NCBI GenBank assembly: GCA_016790395.1
Contig: JAEUPH010000139.1
Span: 1 to 56,518 of the forward strand
Length of the DNA: 56,518 nt
From: Rubrivivax sp.
GTDB lineage: Bacteria; Pseudomonadota; Gammaproteobacteria; Burkholderiales; Burkholderiaceae_C
Direction of reading: 5' to 3'
The notes below the pieces were generated by a model. It searched no databases, was not told the origin of the DNA, and saw only the letters and a list, made by a program, of their open reading frames with translations. A program made the position numbers and the translations under genes. Shown piece by piece: positions 1-12,732 of the stretch. The stretch's first letter is position 1. Each line of letters opens with the position of its first letter.

Positions 1-831
1 GCCGAAGTCCTCGCGCGCCAGCAGGCGCTGGATGGTCGTCGGCACCAGGTTCGTGAAGGTGATGCGCTCGCGCTCCAGCACGCCCAGCACCTTCTCGGCG
101 TCGAAGTTGACGATGACGCTGGTGCTGCCCACGTACAGCGCGCAGTAGATGCCCGCGGTGCCCGCCGCGCTGTACAGCGGCGAAGGCAGCATCACGCGGT
201 GCGTGCTGCGACTGCCGATGGCGTGCACGTGCACGAACATCCCCACCAGCGTGCTGCCGTGCGTGTAGGTGGCGCCCTTGGGGAAGCCGGTGGTGCCGCT
301 GGTGTAGAGCAGCATCGAGGGCTCGTCGTACCGCAGCGGGCTGTCCAGCTCGGGCTCGGTGGGCGCGCCGCCGGCCAGCAACGTCTCGTAGTCCAGCACC
401 TCGGACTCGCCGCACTCGATGCCCACCAGCAGCGTGCAGCCCGGCGCTTCCGCCAGCGCACGGCGCGCCGCCGGCAGCTCGGGCTTGGCGACGATGAGTC
501 CGGTGGCGCCGGCGTTGTTCAGGATGTAGGCCACTTCCGACGGCGCGAGGCGGTTGTTCACCGTCACCACCACCGCGCCCAGCTTGCTGAGCGCGAAGGA
601 GGCTTCCACCCACTGGTGGCTGTTGCGGGCGTAGATGCCGACGCGGTCGCCACGCTTCACGCCTTGCGCGCGCAGCGCGTTGGCGATGCGGCAGCAGCGT
701 TCGTTCACCTGCAGCCAGCTCAGCCGCGTGTCCTCGAACACCAGGCCCAGCTTGTGGCCGTGCACGCGCGCGTTGCGCGTGAGCATGTCGCCCACGCCAC
801 GCAGGCCGCCGAAGATGCCGCTGCCGCTCAT
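1..831 (-). CDS. Acyl-CoA ligase (AMP-forming), N-terminal part, cut by window start
   Basis: This is an AMP-dependent acyl-CoA synthetase, which activates a carboxylic acid through an acyl-adenylate and then forms the CoA thioester. The 277 visible residues contain the adenylate-forming signature YTSGTTGFPKG near residues 174-184 and the upstream region typical of the N-terminal domain. The C-terminal half lies outside the window. The start ATG lies 7 nt after the hyuB stop codon, so the gene is the third member of a leftward hyuA-hyuB-ligase operon. In known ketone carboxylases such as acetophenone carboxylase, HyuA/HyuB-like subunits work next to a CoA ligase that activates the beta-keto acid product. 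That makes a beta-keto acid a reasonable substrate guess, but the sequence does not prove it. Confidence 0.9.
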   Translation of the reverse strand, partial: MSGSGIFGGLRGVGDMLTRNARVHGHKLGLVFEDTRLSWLQVNERCCRIANALRAQGVKRGDRVGIYARNSHQWVEASFALSKLGAVVVTVNNRLAPSEVAYILNNAGATGLIVAKPELPAARRALAEAPGCTLLVGIECGESEVLDYETLLAGGAPTEPELDSPLRYDEPSMLLYTSGTTGFPKGATYTHGSTLVGMFVHVHAIGSRSTHRVMLPSPLYSAAGTAGIYCALYVGSTSVIVNFDAEKVLGVLERERITFTNLVPTTIQRLLAREDFG

Positions 832-838
832 CACCAGA

Positions 839-2722
839 TCAGGCTGCCGCCTTGCGCTGGTAGCGCTTGGCGAAAACCGGCGCCTTGGGCGGCTCCAGGT
901 GCGTTTCTTCCTTGCAGCGGGCACGCAGCTCCTCGATGGTGCCGCCGCGCTCGAACAGCTGCGGCTCCGGCCGCTCGGCCGCGATGCGGGCGCGCAGCGC
1001 CAGCGTGGCCTTCTCGTCCACGCTGCCGTCGGCGGCGATCACCACGCCGTAGCGGCGTGCGCCTTCACGCGTCACCAGACCGCGCTTCACGTCGGCGGCC
1101 ACCAGCGCGGCGTCGCGCTGCAGCGGGTCGCCCCAGCCGCCGCCGCCCCAGGTGTTGAAGTAGAGAATGTCGCCGTCGGTCACCTTCACGCGGTCGCACT
1201 TGCTGGGCAGCCACTCCTGCGTGCCGTCCTTGCGCTTGAGCAGCTTGGTGCTGCGCGCGCCCGGCGCGCCGCCGTTCACGCCCCAGGGGTAGGTGAGCCA
1301 GCGGTCGTCGTGGATGGAGATCTGCCCGTCCGCCAGGAATTCGTAGGCCGTGCACACGCCATTGCCGCCGCGGTGCTTGCCGGCGCCGCCGGAATCGGGG
1401 ATGGAGCTGTACTCCACGATGCGCATCGGGAAGTAGGCCTCCAGGTACTCGTTGGGCACGTTGGTGAACGCGGGCCACATCGAGTGGCCGTCGGGGCCGT
1501 CGCCCACCGGCCGGCCGGGCACGCCGCCGAAGCCGATCTGGAACAGCTGGTACCACTCGCCGTTCTTGTCGTAGCCCGAGTACATCAGGTGCGGGCTGTC
1601 GGAGAAGCCCGCGGCGTTCAGCGCCTCGGGCGCGCCCTGGCCCAGCACGCCGCCCATGATGTCGAAGATGCGGCCCAGCAGGTGGGTGCGGCAAGACAGC
1701 GCCGCGGGGCGCAGCGGCTTGAGGATCGTGGCCTCGGGGATGCGCACTTCCACCAGGTCGTAGAAGCCGTCGTTGAAGAGGATCTGCGGATCGAACAGGT
1801 TGATGAAGAAGGCGCCCAGGAACATCTTGAACATCTCCTCGTTGAGGAGGAAGTTCACCGAGCTGATGGATTGCGGGTCGGTGCCGGCGAAGTCGAAGAC
1901 GGCCTTGTCACCCTCGCGCCACATCTTGCAGGCGATCTTGTACGGACCCATGCCGACGCCGTCGTCGTCGATGTAGTCCTCGAAGCTCTGCGCCTTCTCG
2001 GGGATCACCATCTTGATGATGGTGCTCATGGCGCTGTGGTTGCGCGCCAGCATCTCCTGCATCGCGGCGATGTACTCGTCGACGCCGAAGCGGCCGATCA
2101 TCTCGTGCACCCGGCGCTCGGCCAGGCGCAGCGCGGCGATGATGGCGTCGAAGTCGGCGCGGTTCCAGTGCGGCATGCGCACGTTGCGCACCAGCAGCGA
2201 GAACAGCTCGGTGTTGAGCTCGCCCTTCCTGAAGATCTTCACCGGCGGGATCTGCAGGCCTTCCTCGAAGATCTGCGCCGCATCCGTGGGCAGGCTGCCG
2301 GGCACCTTGCCGCCGTTGTCGGTCATGTGGCCGAACATCGCGGCCCAGCTGACGATGCGACCGTCCTTGAAGATCGGCATCATGGTCAGCCAGTCGTTCA
2401 GGTGGCTGACGGCGCCGTTCACCGAGTACGGGTCGTTGGTGAGGAAGACGTCGCCTTCCTCGATGGTGCCTTCGTAGCCGGCGATGAAGCCGTAGATGAA
2501 GGAGCCGAATTGGCCGACCACCATCTTGCCTTCGTGGTTCGCGATCATCGGGAAGGCGTCGTGCTGCTCGCGGATGCCGGGCGACATGGCGGTGCGGAAC
2601 AGCACCGCGTCCATCTCGGCGCGCGCGTTGCGCAGGGCGTTCTCGATGATGTCCAGCGTGATGCTGTTCAGCGCCACCGGCTTGAAGGGCGCGGGGTTGG
2701 TCTGGATGATCTGGGCGGGCAT
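839..2722 (-). CDS. hyuB: Hydantoinase B / ketone carboxylase-type subunit (HyuB family)
   Basis: This 627-residue protein is a full-length member of the hydantoinase B / acetone carboxylase alpha superfamily. These proteins pair with a HyuA ATPase subunit to hydrolyse (N-methyl)hydantoin or oxoproline rings, or to carboxylate ketones. It opens with the conserved segment around residues 18-60, which includes IIENALRNARAEMDAVLFRT, followed by the NDPY motif. The start is supported by GAGGAG about 7 nt upstream. It follows hyuA after a 36-nt gap and precedes an acyl-CoA ligase after 7 nt, so the three are very probably co-transcribed. The neighbouring ligase argues slightly for a ketone carboxylase, while the divergent isochorismatase-family amidase argues for hydantoin or oxo-ring breakdown. 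The substrate remains open. Confidence 0.92.
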   Translation of the reverse strand: MPAQIIQTNPAPFKPVALNSITLDIIENALRNARAEMDAVLFRTAMSPGIREQHDAFPMIANHEGKMVVGQFGSFIYGFIAGYEGTIEEGDVFLTNDPYSVNGAVSHLNDWLTMMPIFKDGRIVSWAAMFGHMTDNGGKVPGSLPTDAAQIFEEGLQIPPVKIFRKGELNTELFSLLVRNVRMPHWNRADFDAIIAALRLAERRVHEMIGRFGVDEYIAAMQEMLARNHSAMSTIIKMVIPEKAQSFEDYIDDDGVGMGPYKIACKMWREGDKAVFDFAGTDPQSISSVNFLLNEEMFKMFLGAFFINLFDPQILFNDGFYDLVEVRIPEATILKPLRPAALSCRTHLLGRIFDIMGGVLGQGAPEALNAAGFSDSPHLMYSGYDKNGEWYQLFQIGFGGVPGRPVGDGPDGHSMWPAFTNVPNEYLEAYFPMRIVEYSSIPDSGGAGKHRGGNGVCTAYEFLADGQISIHDDRWLTYPWGVNGGAPGARSTKLLKRKDGTQEWLPSKCDRVKVTDGDILYFNTWGGGGWGDPLQRDAALVAADVKRGLVTREGARRYGVVIAADGSVDEKATLALRARIAAERPEPQLFERGGTIEELRARCKEETHLEPPKAPVFAKRYQRKAAA

Positions 2723-2758
2723 GTGGGGCTCCTCGCGGCGTTCGTTCGGGCGGCGTGA

Positions 2759-4831
<2,073 letters not shown>

Positions 4832-4964
4832 GGTGCTTCCTTCGGTGCGGGCCCGGTGGCCCCGGGAACAGGCGTCCATGATGGTTCGCCGGCCGCGGTG
4901 GCGCCCGCCTGCGCGAAGGCTTGTCCGGGATGCGGATGACCCCCTGTCGCCCCTTGTGGCGGCC

Positions 4965-4979
4965 CCAAGCCGAGCGCCA
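4965..4979 (-). promoter_or_regulatory. Possible sigma-54 (-24/-12) promoter for hyuA
   Basis: Read on the minus strand this is TGGCGC, five bases, then TTGG. The RpoN consensus is TGGCAC-N5-TTGC, so the spacing is exact but the nearly invariant -12 C is a G. It lies about 135 bp upstream of the hyuA start. A PrpR-type sigma-54 activator is encoded about 3 kb away. The match could be chance in GC-rich DNA. Confidence 0.25.
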
Positions 4980-5014
4980 CAGTGGCATGCTCCCTCCTTC
5001 CGCCCGCACGCACC

Positions 5015-5662
5015 GTGACCGACGCCACCCGACCCGATCTGCACGCCGACTACCAGGGCGCCGGCTTCGGCGCCACCCTGCCTTTCGGCCCGCGCCCTGC
5101 CGTGGTGGTGGTGGACGTCGTGCAGGCCTACACGCGGCCCGACAGCGGCCTGTACGCGCCCGGCTTCGTCGACGCCGTGCCCGCCAACCGGACACTGATC
5201 TCGGCCGCGCGCGCGGCCGGCGTGCCGGTGGTCTTCACCAACGTCGCCTTCGACGCTGCGGGCCGCAACGGTGGCCTCTTCTTCCGCAAGGTGCCCGCAT
5301 TGCGGAGCTTCCTGCCGGGTTCACCGCTGGGTGCCTTCGTCGAAGGCGTGGAGCCGTTGGCCGGCGAGACGGTGGTGACCAAGCAGTACGCCTCGGCCTT
5401 CTTCGGCACCTCCTTGGCCAGCACGCTGAACGCGGCGCGCGTGGACACGGTGCTGATCACCGGCTACTCCACCTCGGGCTGCGTGCGCGCCACGGCGCTG
5501 GACGCGCTGCAGCACGGGTTTGCGCCCTTCGTGGTGCGCGAGGCCTGCGGCGACCGCGACGCGCGCCCGCACGAGGCCAACCTGTTCGACCTGCAGGCGA
5601 AGTACGCCGAGGTGATCGGCCTCGAGCGCGCCTTGCAGGAACTGGCGAAGCTCAGGGCCTGA
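5015..5662 (+). CDS. Isochorismatase-family cysteine hydrolase
   Basis: This 215-residue cytoplasmic protein belongs to the isochorismatase-like cysteine hydrolases, which include N-carbamoylsarcosine amidase, nicotinamidase and related amidases. The catalytic triad is visible as Asp34 (VVVVDVVQAY), Lys123 (VVTKQYASAF) and Cys156 (GYSTSGCVRAT), counted from the GTG start chosen here. An in-frame GTG at 4982 would add 11 residues, and neither start has a clear ribosome binding site. The gene is divergent from hyuA and convergent with the next alpha/beta hydrolase, overlapping its end by 11 nt. Such hydrolases often sit with HyuA/HyuB genes, where they cleave carbamoyl or amide intermediates. 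The exact substrate cannot be read from the sequence. Confidence 0.9.
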   Translation: MTDATRPDLHADYQGAGFGATLPFGPRPAVVVVDVVQAYTRPDSGLYAPGFVDAVPANRTLISAARAAGVPVVFTNVAFDAAGRNGGLFFRKVPALRSFLPGSPLGAFVEGVEPLAGETVVTKQYASAFFGTSLASTLNAARVDTVLITGYSTSGCVRATALDALQHGFAPFVVREACGDRDARPHEANLFDLQAKYAEVIGLERALQELAKLRA

Positions 5663-6659
5663 CGTTCCGGTCCAGGAAGGCCTTGGCGTCGCGGGCCGTC
5701 TCTTCGGGGCGCTGCAGGTTGATGATGTGGCCGCCCTCGGGGTAGAGGATCTTCTCCTTCACCGGGGCGTTCTTCAGCGCGTTGAAGAAGGCATCGGCGG
5801 TGCGCGTGGACAGCGCCTGCCCGGCCCCGCCCCACAGCACCAGCGAAGGCGCGCGCACATGGGCCAGCACGCGCTCGGGCGAGCCGCGCTCGTACTGGCG
5901 GCCCGCCAGCACCGACTCTTCCAGCCGGCCCGCGGTGTTGGTGAAGGCGAGCTTGCGCTCGATGAGCGCCGGCGTGATCACCGGTGAGTTGTTGAGCAGG
6001 AAGCGCAGGAAGCTCTCGGCGTCGCTGTAGCGCACCACGGGGTCGGTGGTGATGTTGTAGACCGGCGCCGGCGGTGCCGAGCCGGCCGCAGCCGCGGCGG
6101 AAGCGGCGGCCGGCCGCTGCCCGAACTGGATGCCGGCCGAGTTGGCCAGGATCAGCGCCGTCACGCGCTCGGTGCGCGTGGCGGCATAACGGAAGGCCAC
6201 CAGGCCGCCGTAGCTGACGCCGGCGATGGCGAAGCGCTCGATGCCCAGGTGGTCCATCAGCGCGTCGATCACCACATGCTTGCGTTCCACCGAGTACACG
6301 CCGCTGGCGATGGGGCCGGTCAGGCCGAAGGCCGGCAGGTCGAGCCGCACCACGCGGTAGGCGGGTTTCAGCACCTTCACCCAGCCGTCCCAGTCGGCCA
6401 GGTCGCCGAAGGTGCCGTGCACCAGCAGGATGGCCGGGCCCTGGCCTTCGTCCTTGTAGTGGACCTTCACGCCGTCCAGATCGACGAACTTCGACGCCGC
6501 GTCGGCGTGCTTGGCGATCACGTCGGCGCGGGGCAGCGTGCGGGTGGTGAACGGCGCCGAGGCCGGAGCGTCGGCCGCCAGCGCGGCCGTGCCGGCCAGC
6601 AGCAGCACGGTGGCCAGGGCCAGGGCCAGCGGCGTGGCGATGAGGTGTCGCAGTTTCAT
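5652..6659 (-). CDS. Secreted alpha/beta-fold hydrolase with atypical acid position
   Basis: This protein of 335 residues has an N-terminal signal peptide (MKLRHLIATPLALALATVLL and a cleavage region near ALAA), so it probably acts in the periplasm. The fold is shown by the oxyanion segment LLVHGTFG, the nucleophile elbow GVSYGG with Ser149 and the C-terminal catalytic His in PEGGHIINLQRPE. At the usual acid position the sequence reads LWGGAGQ, where homologues have an Asp, so the acid is either missing or elsewhere. An ATG five codons upstream (6674) overlaps the stop of the preceding gene as TGATG and is the alternative, translationally coupled start. The gene is the last of a leftward cytochrome c / VOC / hydrolase operon. 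Its substrate is unknown. Confidence 0.85.
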   Translation of the reverse strand: MKLRHLIATPLALALATVLLLAGTAALAADAPASAPFTTRTLPRADVIAKHADAASKFVDLDGVKVHYKDEGQGPAILLVHGTFGDLADWDGWVKVLKPAYRVVRLDLPAFGLTGPIASGVYSVERKHVVIDALMDHLGIERFAIAGVSYGGLVAFRYAATRTERVTALILANSAGIQFGQRPAAASAAAAAGSAPPAPVYNITTDPVVRYSDAESFLRFLLNNSPVITPALIERKLAFTNTAGRLEESVLAGRQYERGSPERVLAHVRAPSLVLWGGAGQALSTRTADAFFNALKNAPVKEKILYPEGGHIINLQRPEETARDAKAFLDRNVRP

Positions 6660-6673
6660 GCTCGTGAACTCCA

Positions 6674-7543
6674 TCAGGGCTGCGCCAGCGGCGGCAGCCA
6701 TTCGATCCATTCGCCGGCCGGACCGGCTTCCAGCGTCGGGCCGGCGGGCAGACCGTCGGCGTGCAGGCTGACCATCGCCAGGCCGGCGGGCAGGCCGGCG
6801 GCCACGGCGGGCGGCGCGGGGTGCTCGGGCACTTCGTCGATCTCGATGATCGAACGCCCGGCCAACCCCAGCGTGGCCACGGCCCGGCGGTGTTCCGGGT
6901 CCAGCCCCAAAGCGCGGCTGAGGGCCGAGACGCGGCTCTCGAAGCGGAAGCCGCTGCCGCCGGCGCGTTCGGTGTACCAGGCGAGTGCGTCGTCGCGGCT
7001 GGGCGCGCTGAGCACGGGAATGAACAGGCGCTCGGCGGTGAAGCGCGCGTTCATCGGCAGCTCGAAGGGCGGCACCGGCGCGCGCACTTCGGTGAGGTAG
7101 AGCGTCTCGCCGCCGGGGCCGGCCACCTGCATGGCCCAGATGTCGTCGCTGACGGACAGCGGTCGCGGCTGGCCCAGGATGCGGAAGGGCCCGCCGTCCA
7201 CGGCCTGGAGGCGCCGGCCCAGCGCCACCACGTCGCGCACCAGCACCTCCAGCGCCAGCCAGCCGCGCTGGCGCATCGGCGCAGGCGCCGTGGCGCCAGG
7301 CACTGCCAGCAGGCGCAGCCAGTGCGTGGACGGGTCGGCGGCATCGGCGCCCATCAGCACGCAGCGCAGGCCGGCCAGCGACGGCTGGCCCCAGGCCGCG
7401 GCCTGCGTGGAGGGCAGCGGGGCGTCGCTGATGACGTGCAGGTCGAGATGGTCGCGGTAGGCGGCGATGCCGGCGTCGGCATCGGCCACCACCACGGTGC
7501 CGCAGCGCGGCGGCCCGATGCGCGGGGGCGGCACGGCCGCCAT
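6674..7543 (-). CDS. VOC (glyoxalase/dioxygenase) superfamily-like protein
   Basis: This predicted cytoplasmic protein of 289 residues resembles the vicinal oxygen chelate superfamily. It appears to consist of two repeats, one starting around GTVVVADADAGIAAYRDHL and one around the segment APSRDDALAWYTERAGG. Members include glyoxalases, ring-cleavage dioxygenases and carriers of no known activity. I could not assign metal-ligand residues with confidence. The ATG was chosen because it follows the cytochrome c stop by 2 nt; the frame is open further upstream but overlaps the cytochrome gene. The stop overlaps the possible start of the next gene. The operon context points to oxidative breakdown of an organic compound, but this is inference. 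Confidence 0.72.
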   Translation of the reverse strand: MAAVPPPRIGPPRCGTVVVADADAGIAAYRDHLDLHVISDAPLPSTQAAAWGQPSLAGLRCVLMGADAADPSTHWLRLLAVPGATAPAPMRQRGWLALEVLVRDVVALGRRLQAVDGGPFRILGQPRPLSVSDDIWAMQVAGPGGETLYLTEVRAPVPPFELPMNARFTAERLFIPVLSAPSRDDALAWYTERAGGSGFRFESRVSALSRALGLDPEHRRAVATLGLAGRSIIEIDEVPEHPAPPAVAAGLPAGLAMVSLHADGLPAGPTLEAGPAGEWIEWLPPLAQP

Positions 7544-7545
7544 CC

Positions 7546-7938
7546 TCAGCGCTGCGCGGCCAGGTAGGCGATGAGCGCCTTGCGGTCGGCCTCCACCGGC
7601 ATCCCTTCGAAGGCCATGCTGGTGCCGGGCGCCACGGCACCGGGACGTTGCAGCCACGCGTGCAGCTTGGCCTCGTCCCACTTGAAGTTCTGCTTCTTCA
7701 GCGCGGCCGAGTAGTTGAAGCCGGCCTGCGCGGCCACCTGGCGGCCGACCACACCCTTCAGGTTGGGGCCGATCTTCACCACCTTGGAGTCGGCCACGTC
7801 GTGGCAGGCCACACAGCGCAGGAAGAGGCGTTGACCGCGCGCCACCTGCGGGTCGGCGGCGGGGGCAGTCTGCGCCTGGGCGGGCAGCTGCAGCAGCAGG
7901 GCCAGCAGTGCGGCGGCCTGGACGGTGGTGGAGCGCAT
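7546..7938 (-). CDS. Periplasmic class I c-type cytochrome
   Basis: This 130-residue protein has a cleavable signal peptide ([20 protein letters not shown], cleavage near AQA) and a single haem-binding site CVACH. The likely distal Met ligand is in the segment APGTSMAF, as in small mitochondrial-type cytochromes c. It would carry electrons in the periplasm, for instance from a dehydrogenase to the respiratory chain. AGGAAG lies upstream of the ATG. It is the first gene of the operon with the VOC protein and the alpha/beta hydrolase. The inverted repeat at 8020-8036 lies 82-98 bp upstream of the start, a typical distance for an upstream activator site. Confidence 0.93.
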   Translation of the reverse strand: MRSTTVQAAALLALLLQLPAQAQTAPAADPQVARGQRLFLRCVACHDVADSKVVKIGPNLKGVVGRQVAAQAGFNYSAALKKQNFKWDEAKLHAWLQRPGAVAPGTSMAFEGMPVEADRKALIAYLAAQR

Positions 7939-8019
7939 GGACGGTCTTCCTCGTGGCAGGGGATCGGGTGCGGCAAGCCTACCCGCGCGCCGCGGCGCGC
8001 CGCAGCGGGCGGGGCTTCA

Positions 8020-8036
8020 CGTCCGCATTTCGGACG
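8020..8036. promoter_or_regulatory. Inverted repeat, candidate activator site (copy 1)
   Basis: The sequence CGTCCGCATTTCGGACG has CGTCCG/CGGACG arms around a 5-bp centre. Its core GTCCGCATTTCGGAC matches 13 of 15 positions of a second site at 12025-12039. It lies upstream of the cytochrome c operon and just beyond the stop of the sigma-54 activator gene, which makes that activator the likeliest binder. Binding is inferred. Confidence 0.6.
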
Positions 8037-8059
8037 GTTCAGGACGGTTCGGGACGCCG

Positions 8060-10030
<1,971 letters not shown>

Positions 10031-10103
10031 CGTGCTCTCCCGCGGGGGGCCCGCGCCCCCACGGCGATTGTTCCACGCGCCGCGTGCAGCGCCGCCGCCC
10101 GGC

Positions 10104-10910
10104 TCAGGCGCCCTGCGCGAAAGCGAGGATGGCCGCGCCCAGCGCCTGCGGCTGCTCGATGGCGCTCAGGGCCCCGGCGTCGCGGATCACCACCGTGCGA
10201 CAGCCCGGCACGCGCGATGGCGCGGCGTCCAGGAGTTCCTGCTTGAAGAAGAGGTCGTTCTCGGCGCCGAACACCAGCACCGGGCAGCGCAGCTTGGCGA
10301 ACTGGTCCTCCTCGGCCATCCAGTGGAGCACCGCATGGTGCGCGTCATAAGGCCGCTGGCGCGCCGCCTGGCCGATCACGAAGGCGCGAAAGCGCGTGGC
10401 CAGCGAGCCCGTGGGCGTGAGCGCGCGGTAGCGTTCCCAGGCTTCGGCCAGGAAGCTGCCGTTCTCCGTCATCGGCAGTTCGCGCGACAGCGGCTTGCCC
10501 TTCAGCTTCTCCAGGAAGGCCGCGATCATCTGCGGGCTGGCCAGCATCTCCACCGACAGCACCACGCGCTTCACGCGCTGGGGGTGGTTCACGGCGATGG
10601 ACATCGCCAGCGCCGCACCCGAGTGGTTGCCGGCCAGGATGGCGCGGTCCAGGCCCATCGCGTCCATGAACTGCAGCGTGTAGCGCGTGAAGTCGGCCAT
10701 CGCGCATTCGTGCGGCGGGTCGTCGGAGTTGCCGTGGCCGATCATGTCCGGCGCGATGACGCGGAAGTGCGGGCTCAGCAGCGGGATCACCCCGGCCCAT
10801 TCCTCCCAGCACAGCGGCGCCTGGTGGAACAGCAGCAGCGGCTCGCCCTCGCCTTCGGTGACGTAGTGGATCTGGGCGCCGTCGGGCAGGTCGACGTAGG
10901 CTTTCTTCAT
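10104..10910 (-). CDS. Alpha/beta-fold hydrolase lacking the canonical catalytic His
   Basis: This 268-residue cytoplasmic protein has the alpha/beta hydrolase fold, with the oxyanion region [13 protein letters not shown], the nucleophile elbow AGNHSGAA and the acid segment [10 protein letters not shown]. Near the C-terminus, where relatives have Gly-His before a Glu-Gln-Pro, it reads [12 protein letters not shown], so the usual catalytic His is Ala. The change is clear in the DNA (GGG GCC CTG AGC). The protein may therefore use another base, have a non-hydrolytic role or be inactive. It lies 14 nt downstream of the oxidoreductase gene on the same strand, so the two are probably co-transcribed. 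Its substrate is unknown. Confidence 0.88.
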   Translation of the reverse strand: MKKAYVDLPDGAQIHYVTEGEGEPLLLFHQAPLCWEEWAGVIPLLSPHFRVIAPDMIGHGNSDDPPHECAMADFTRYTLQFMDAMGLDRAILAGNHSGAALAMSIAVNHPQRVKRVVLSVEMLASPQMIAAFLEKLKGKPLSRELPMTENGSFLAEAWERYRALTPTGSLATRFRAFVIGQAARQRPYDAHHAVLHWMAEEDQFAKLRCPVLVFGAENDLFFKQELLDAAPSRVPGCRTVVIRDAGALSAIEQPQALGAAILAFAQGA

Positions 10911-10924
10911 GGCGGTTCCTGGGT

Positions 10925-11950
10925 TCAGCTGACGCGGACGGCGACCTTGCCGATGTGCGTGCCCGAGTGCAGGCAGGCGTAGGCGGCGGCGGCCTCGTCG
11001 AAGGCGAAGGTGCGGTGGAGGATGGGGTCCAGGCCGGCGCCGGCCACGGCGCGCACCAGTTCGGCCAGCATGGCGCGGCTGCCCGAGGTGATGCCGTTGA
11101 TCTGCAGGTTCTTCACCACCCAGCCGAAGGCGTTGCTGACGGCGGGCAGCCCGCTGTCGGGCGCGGCCAGGCCGCCGATCAGCACGATGCGGCCGCCCAC
11201 GGCCGCGGCATCGATGGAGTGGTTCATCGTCTCCAGGCCGCCGGTCTCCAGCACGATGTCGGCGCCGGCGCCGCCGCTGGCCTTCATGACCTCGGCGCCC
11301 CAGGCGGGGTGGGTGCGGTAGTTCACCGTGATCTCGGCGCCAAGTTCGCGCATCTGCGCCAGCTTGGCGTCGCTGGACGAGGTGATGGCCACGCGGGCGC
11401 CGTGCAGCCGCGCCAGCTGCAGCATCAGGAGCGAGGCGCCGCCAGTGCCCAAGGTGAGCACCAGGTCGCCGGCCTTCACGCGGCCCAGGCGCACCAGGGC
11501 GTGCCAGGCGGTGGTGCCGGCGGCGGGCAGCACCACGGCCTGCTCGTCGCTCAGCGTGGCGGGCACAGGCACCAGCGCGGCGGCAGGCACGACGATCTTC
11601 TCGGCCAGCCAGCCGTCCTGGCTGATGCCGAGGTCGTTGCCCAGGTGCGCGGGCTGCCAGGCGCCGTCCAGCCAGCCGGCGAAGTGGTTGGCCAGCACGC
11701 GGTCGCCGGGCGCGAAGCCCTGCACGCCCGGGCCCAGCGCCAGCACCTCGCCGATGCCGTCGGACAGCGGCACTCGGGTCTCCGGGCGCTTCGGGCCGTA
11801 GCGGCCCGAGACGGCCAGCAGGTCGCGGTGGTTCAGCGCCACCAGGCGCACGCGCAGCAGCACCTGGCCGGGGCCGGCCACGGGGTCGGGCCGTTCGGTC
11901 ATGCGCAGCGAGGCCAGGCCTTCCTGCGTGCCGATCTCGTAGGCTTTCAT
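10925..11950 (-). CDS. Zinc-independent medium-chain oxidoreductase (quinone oxidoreductase type)
   Basis: This 341-residue cytoplasmic protein is a medium-chain dehydrogenase/reductase. The N-terminal GroES-like domain is followed by the segment AAGTTAWHAL and a nucleotide-binding glycine motif, LTLGTGGASLLMLQLA. The GHE zinc-ligand motif of alcohol dehydrogenases is absent; the matching place reads LSDGIGEV. It therefore fits the zinc-free NADPH:quinone / enoyl reductase branch. The start MKAYEIG is supported by GGAAG just upstream. It heads a leftward pair with an alpha/beta hydrolase and is divergent from the ubiX-like gene, with the candidate activator site between them. The substrate is not evident. 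Confidence 0.9.
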   Translation of the reverse strand: MKAYEIGTQEGLASLRMTERPDPVAGPGQVLLRVRLVALNHRDLLAVSGRYGPKRPETRVPLSDGIGEVLALGPGVQGFAPGDRVLANHFAGWLDGAWQPAHLGNDLGISQDGWLAEKIVVPAAALVPVPATLSDEQAVVLPAAGTTAWHALVRLGRVKAGDLVLTLGTGGASLLMLQLARLHGARVAITSSSDAKLAQMRELGAEITVNYRTHPAWGAEVMKASGGAGADIVLETGGLETMNHSIDAAAVGGRIVLIGGLAAPDSGLPAVSNAFGWVVKNLQINGITSGSRAMLAELVRAVAGAGLDPILHRTFAFDEAAAAYACLHSGTHIGKVAVRVS

Positions 11951-12023
11951 CGTGCTTCCAGTTGCGGGAACAGGGGCCATTGTCGGCAGCGCGCCCGGGG
12001 CCCACGCGGCGGTGGGGGCGCCA

Positions 12024-12040
12024 TGTCCACATCTCGGACA
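12024..12040. promoter_or_regulatory. Inverted repeat, candidate activator site (copy 2)
   Basis: The sequence TGTCCACATCTCGGACA has TGTCC/GGACA arms. Its core matches 13 of 15 positions of the site at 8021-8035. It lies between the divergent oxidoreductase operon (start 74 bp to the left) and the ubiX-like gene (start 53 bp to the right), so it could serve either or both. The PrpR-type activator encoded next door is the likely binder, by inference. Confidence 0.58.
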
Positions 12041-12092
12041 GCCCGTGCCGCCTGCGCTTGGTATGCTGGCCCGTCACCCCGAAAGCCCCACG

Positions 12093-12731
12093 ATGGCCAC
12101 AGCCCCCACGCCGGTCGGCACTGCGCCGCGCCGCATCATCATCGGCATCTCCGGCGCCAGCGGCTCGATCTACGGCATCCGGCTGCTGGAACTGCTGCGC
12201 GAAGTGCCGGGCGTGGAGACGCATCTCGTGCTGTCGTCCGCCGGCAAGCTGACCCTGGCGCTGGAGACCGGGCGCAAGGTGCCCGAGGTGCTCGCCCTGG
12301 CGCACCACGTGCACGACGAGCGCGACATCGGTGCCAGCATCGCCAGCGGCTCCTTCCGCACCGCGGGCATGGTGGTGGCGCCGTGTTCCATGCGCACGCT
12401 CTCGGCCATCGTGCATTCGCTGTCCGACAACCTGCTCACGCGCGCCGCCGACGTGGTGCTGAAGGAGCAGCGCCGCCTGGTGCTGATGCCACGCGAGAGC
12501 CCGCTGCACCTGGGCCACTGCAGGCTGCTGGTGCAGGCGGCCGAGCTGGGCGCGCTGATCGTGCCGCCGATGCCGGCCTTCTACGCGCAGCCGCAGACCT
12601 TGCAGGACATCGTGGACCACAGCGTGGGCCGCGTGCTGGACCTCTTCGACATCGACAGCGGTCTCGTCAAGCGCTGGCAGGGCGTGGGCGCCACCGTGGC
12701 CGCGGCGCGCGGCGCCAACGCCGAAGACTGA
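12093..12731 (+). CDS. ubiX: UbiX/Pad1-type flavin prenyltransferase
   Basis: This 212-residue protein matches the UbiX/Pad family, which joins a dimethylallyl group to FMN to make prenylated FMN, the cofactor of UbiD-type decarboxylases. The flavin-binding start IIIGISGASGSIYG, the segment APCSMRTLSAI and the substrate-side motif RESPLH are all visible. Length is normal. The ATG before ATAPTPVG was chosen; an in-frame ATG ten codons upstream (12063) is possible but falls on a TATGCT sequence that could be a -10 box. No UbiD decarboxylase is seen in the window, so the partner must lie elsewhere. A second, catabolic role beside ubiquinone synthesis is possible given the shared regulatory repeat. 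Confidence 0.93.
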   Translation: MATAPTPVGTAPRRIIIGISGASGSIYGIRLLELLREVPGVETHLVLSSAGKLTLALETGRKVPEVLALAHHVHDERDIGASIASGSFRTAGMVVAPCSMRTLSAIVHSLSDNLLTRAADVVLKEQRRLVLMPRESPLHLGHCRLLVQAAELGALIVPPMPAFYAQPQTLQDIVDHSVGRVLDLFDIDSGLVKRWQGVGATVAAARGANAED

Positions 12732-12732
12732 G

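Noticed and set aside
7939-8019. Sigma-54 promoter for the cytochrome c operon
   Set aside because: A TTGC stretch was found on the minus strand but no GG element at the required 12-bp distance.
11951-12092. Sigma-54 promoters between the oxidoreductase gene and ubiX
   Set aside because: Only minimal GG-N10-GC matches were found, which are expected by chance in such GC-rich DNA.
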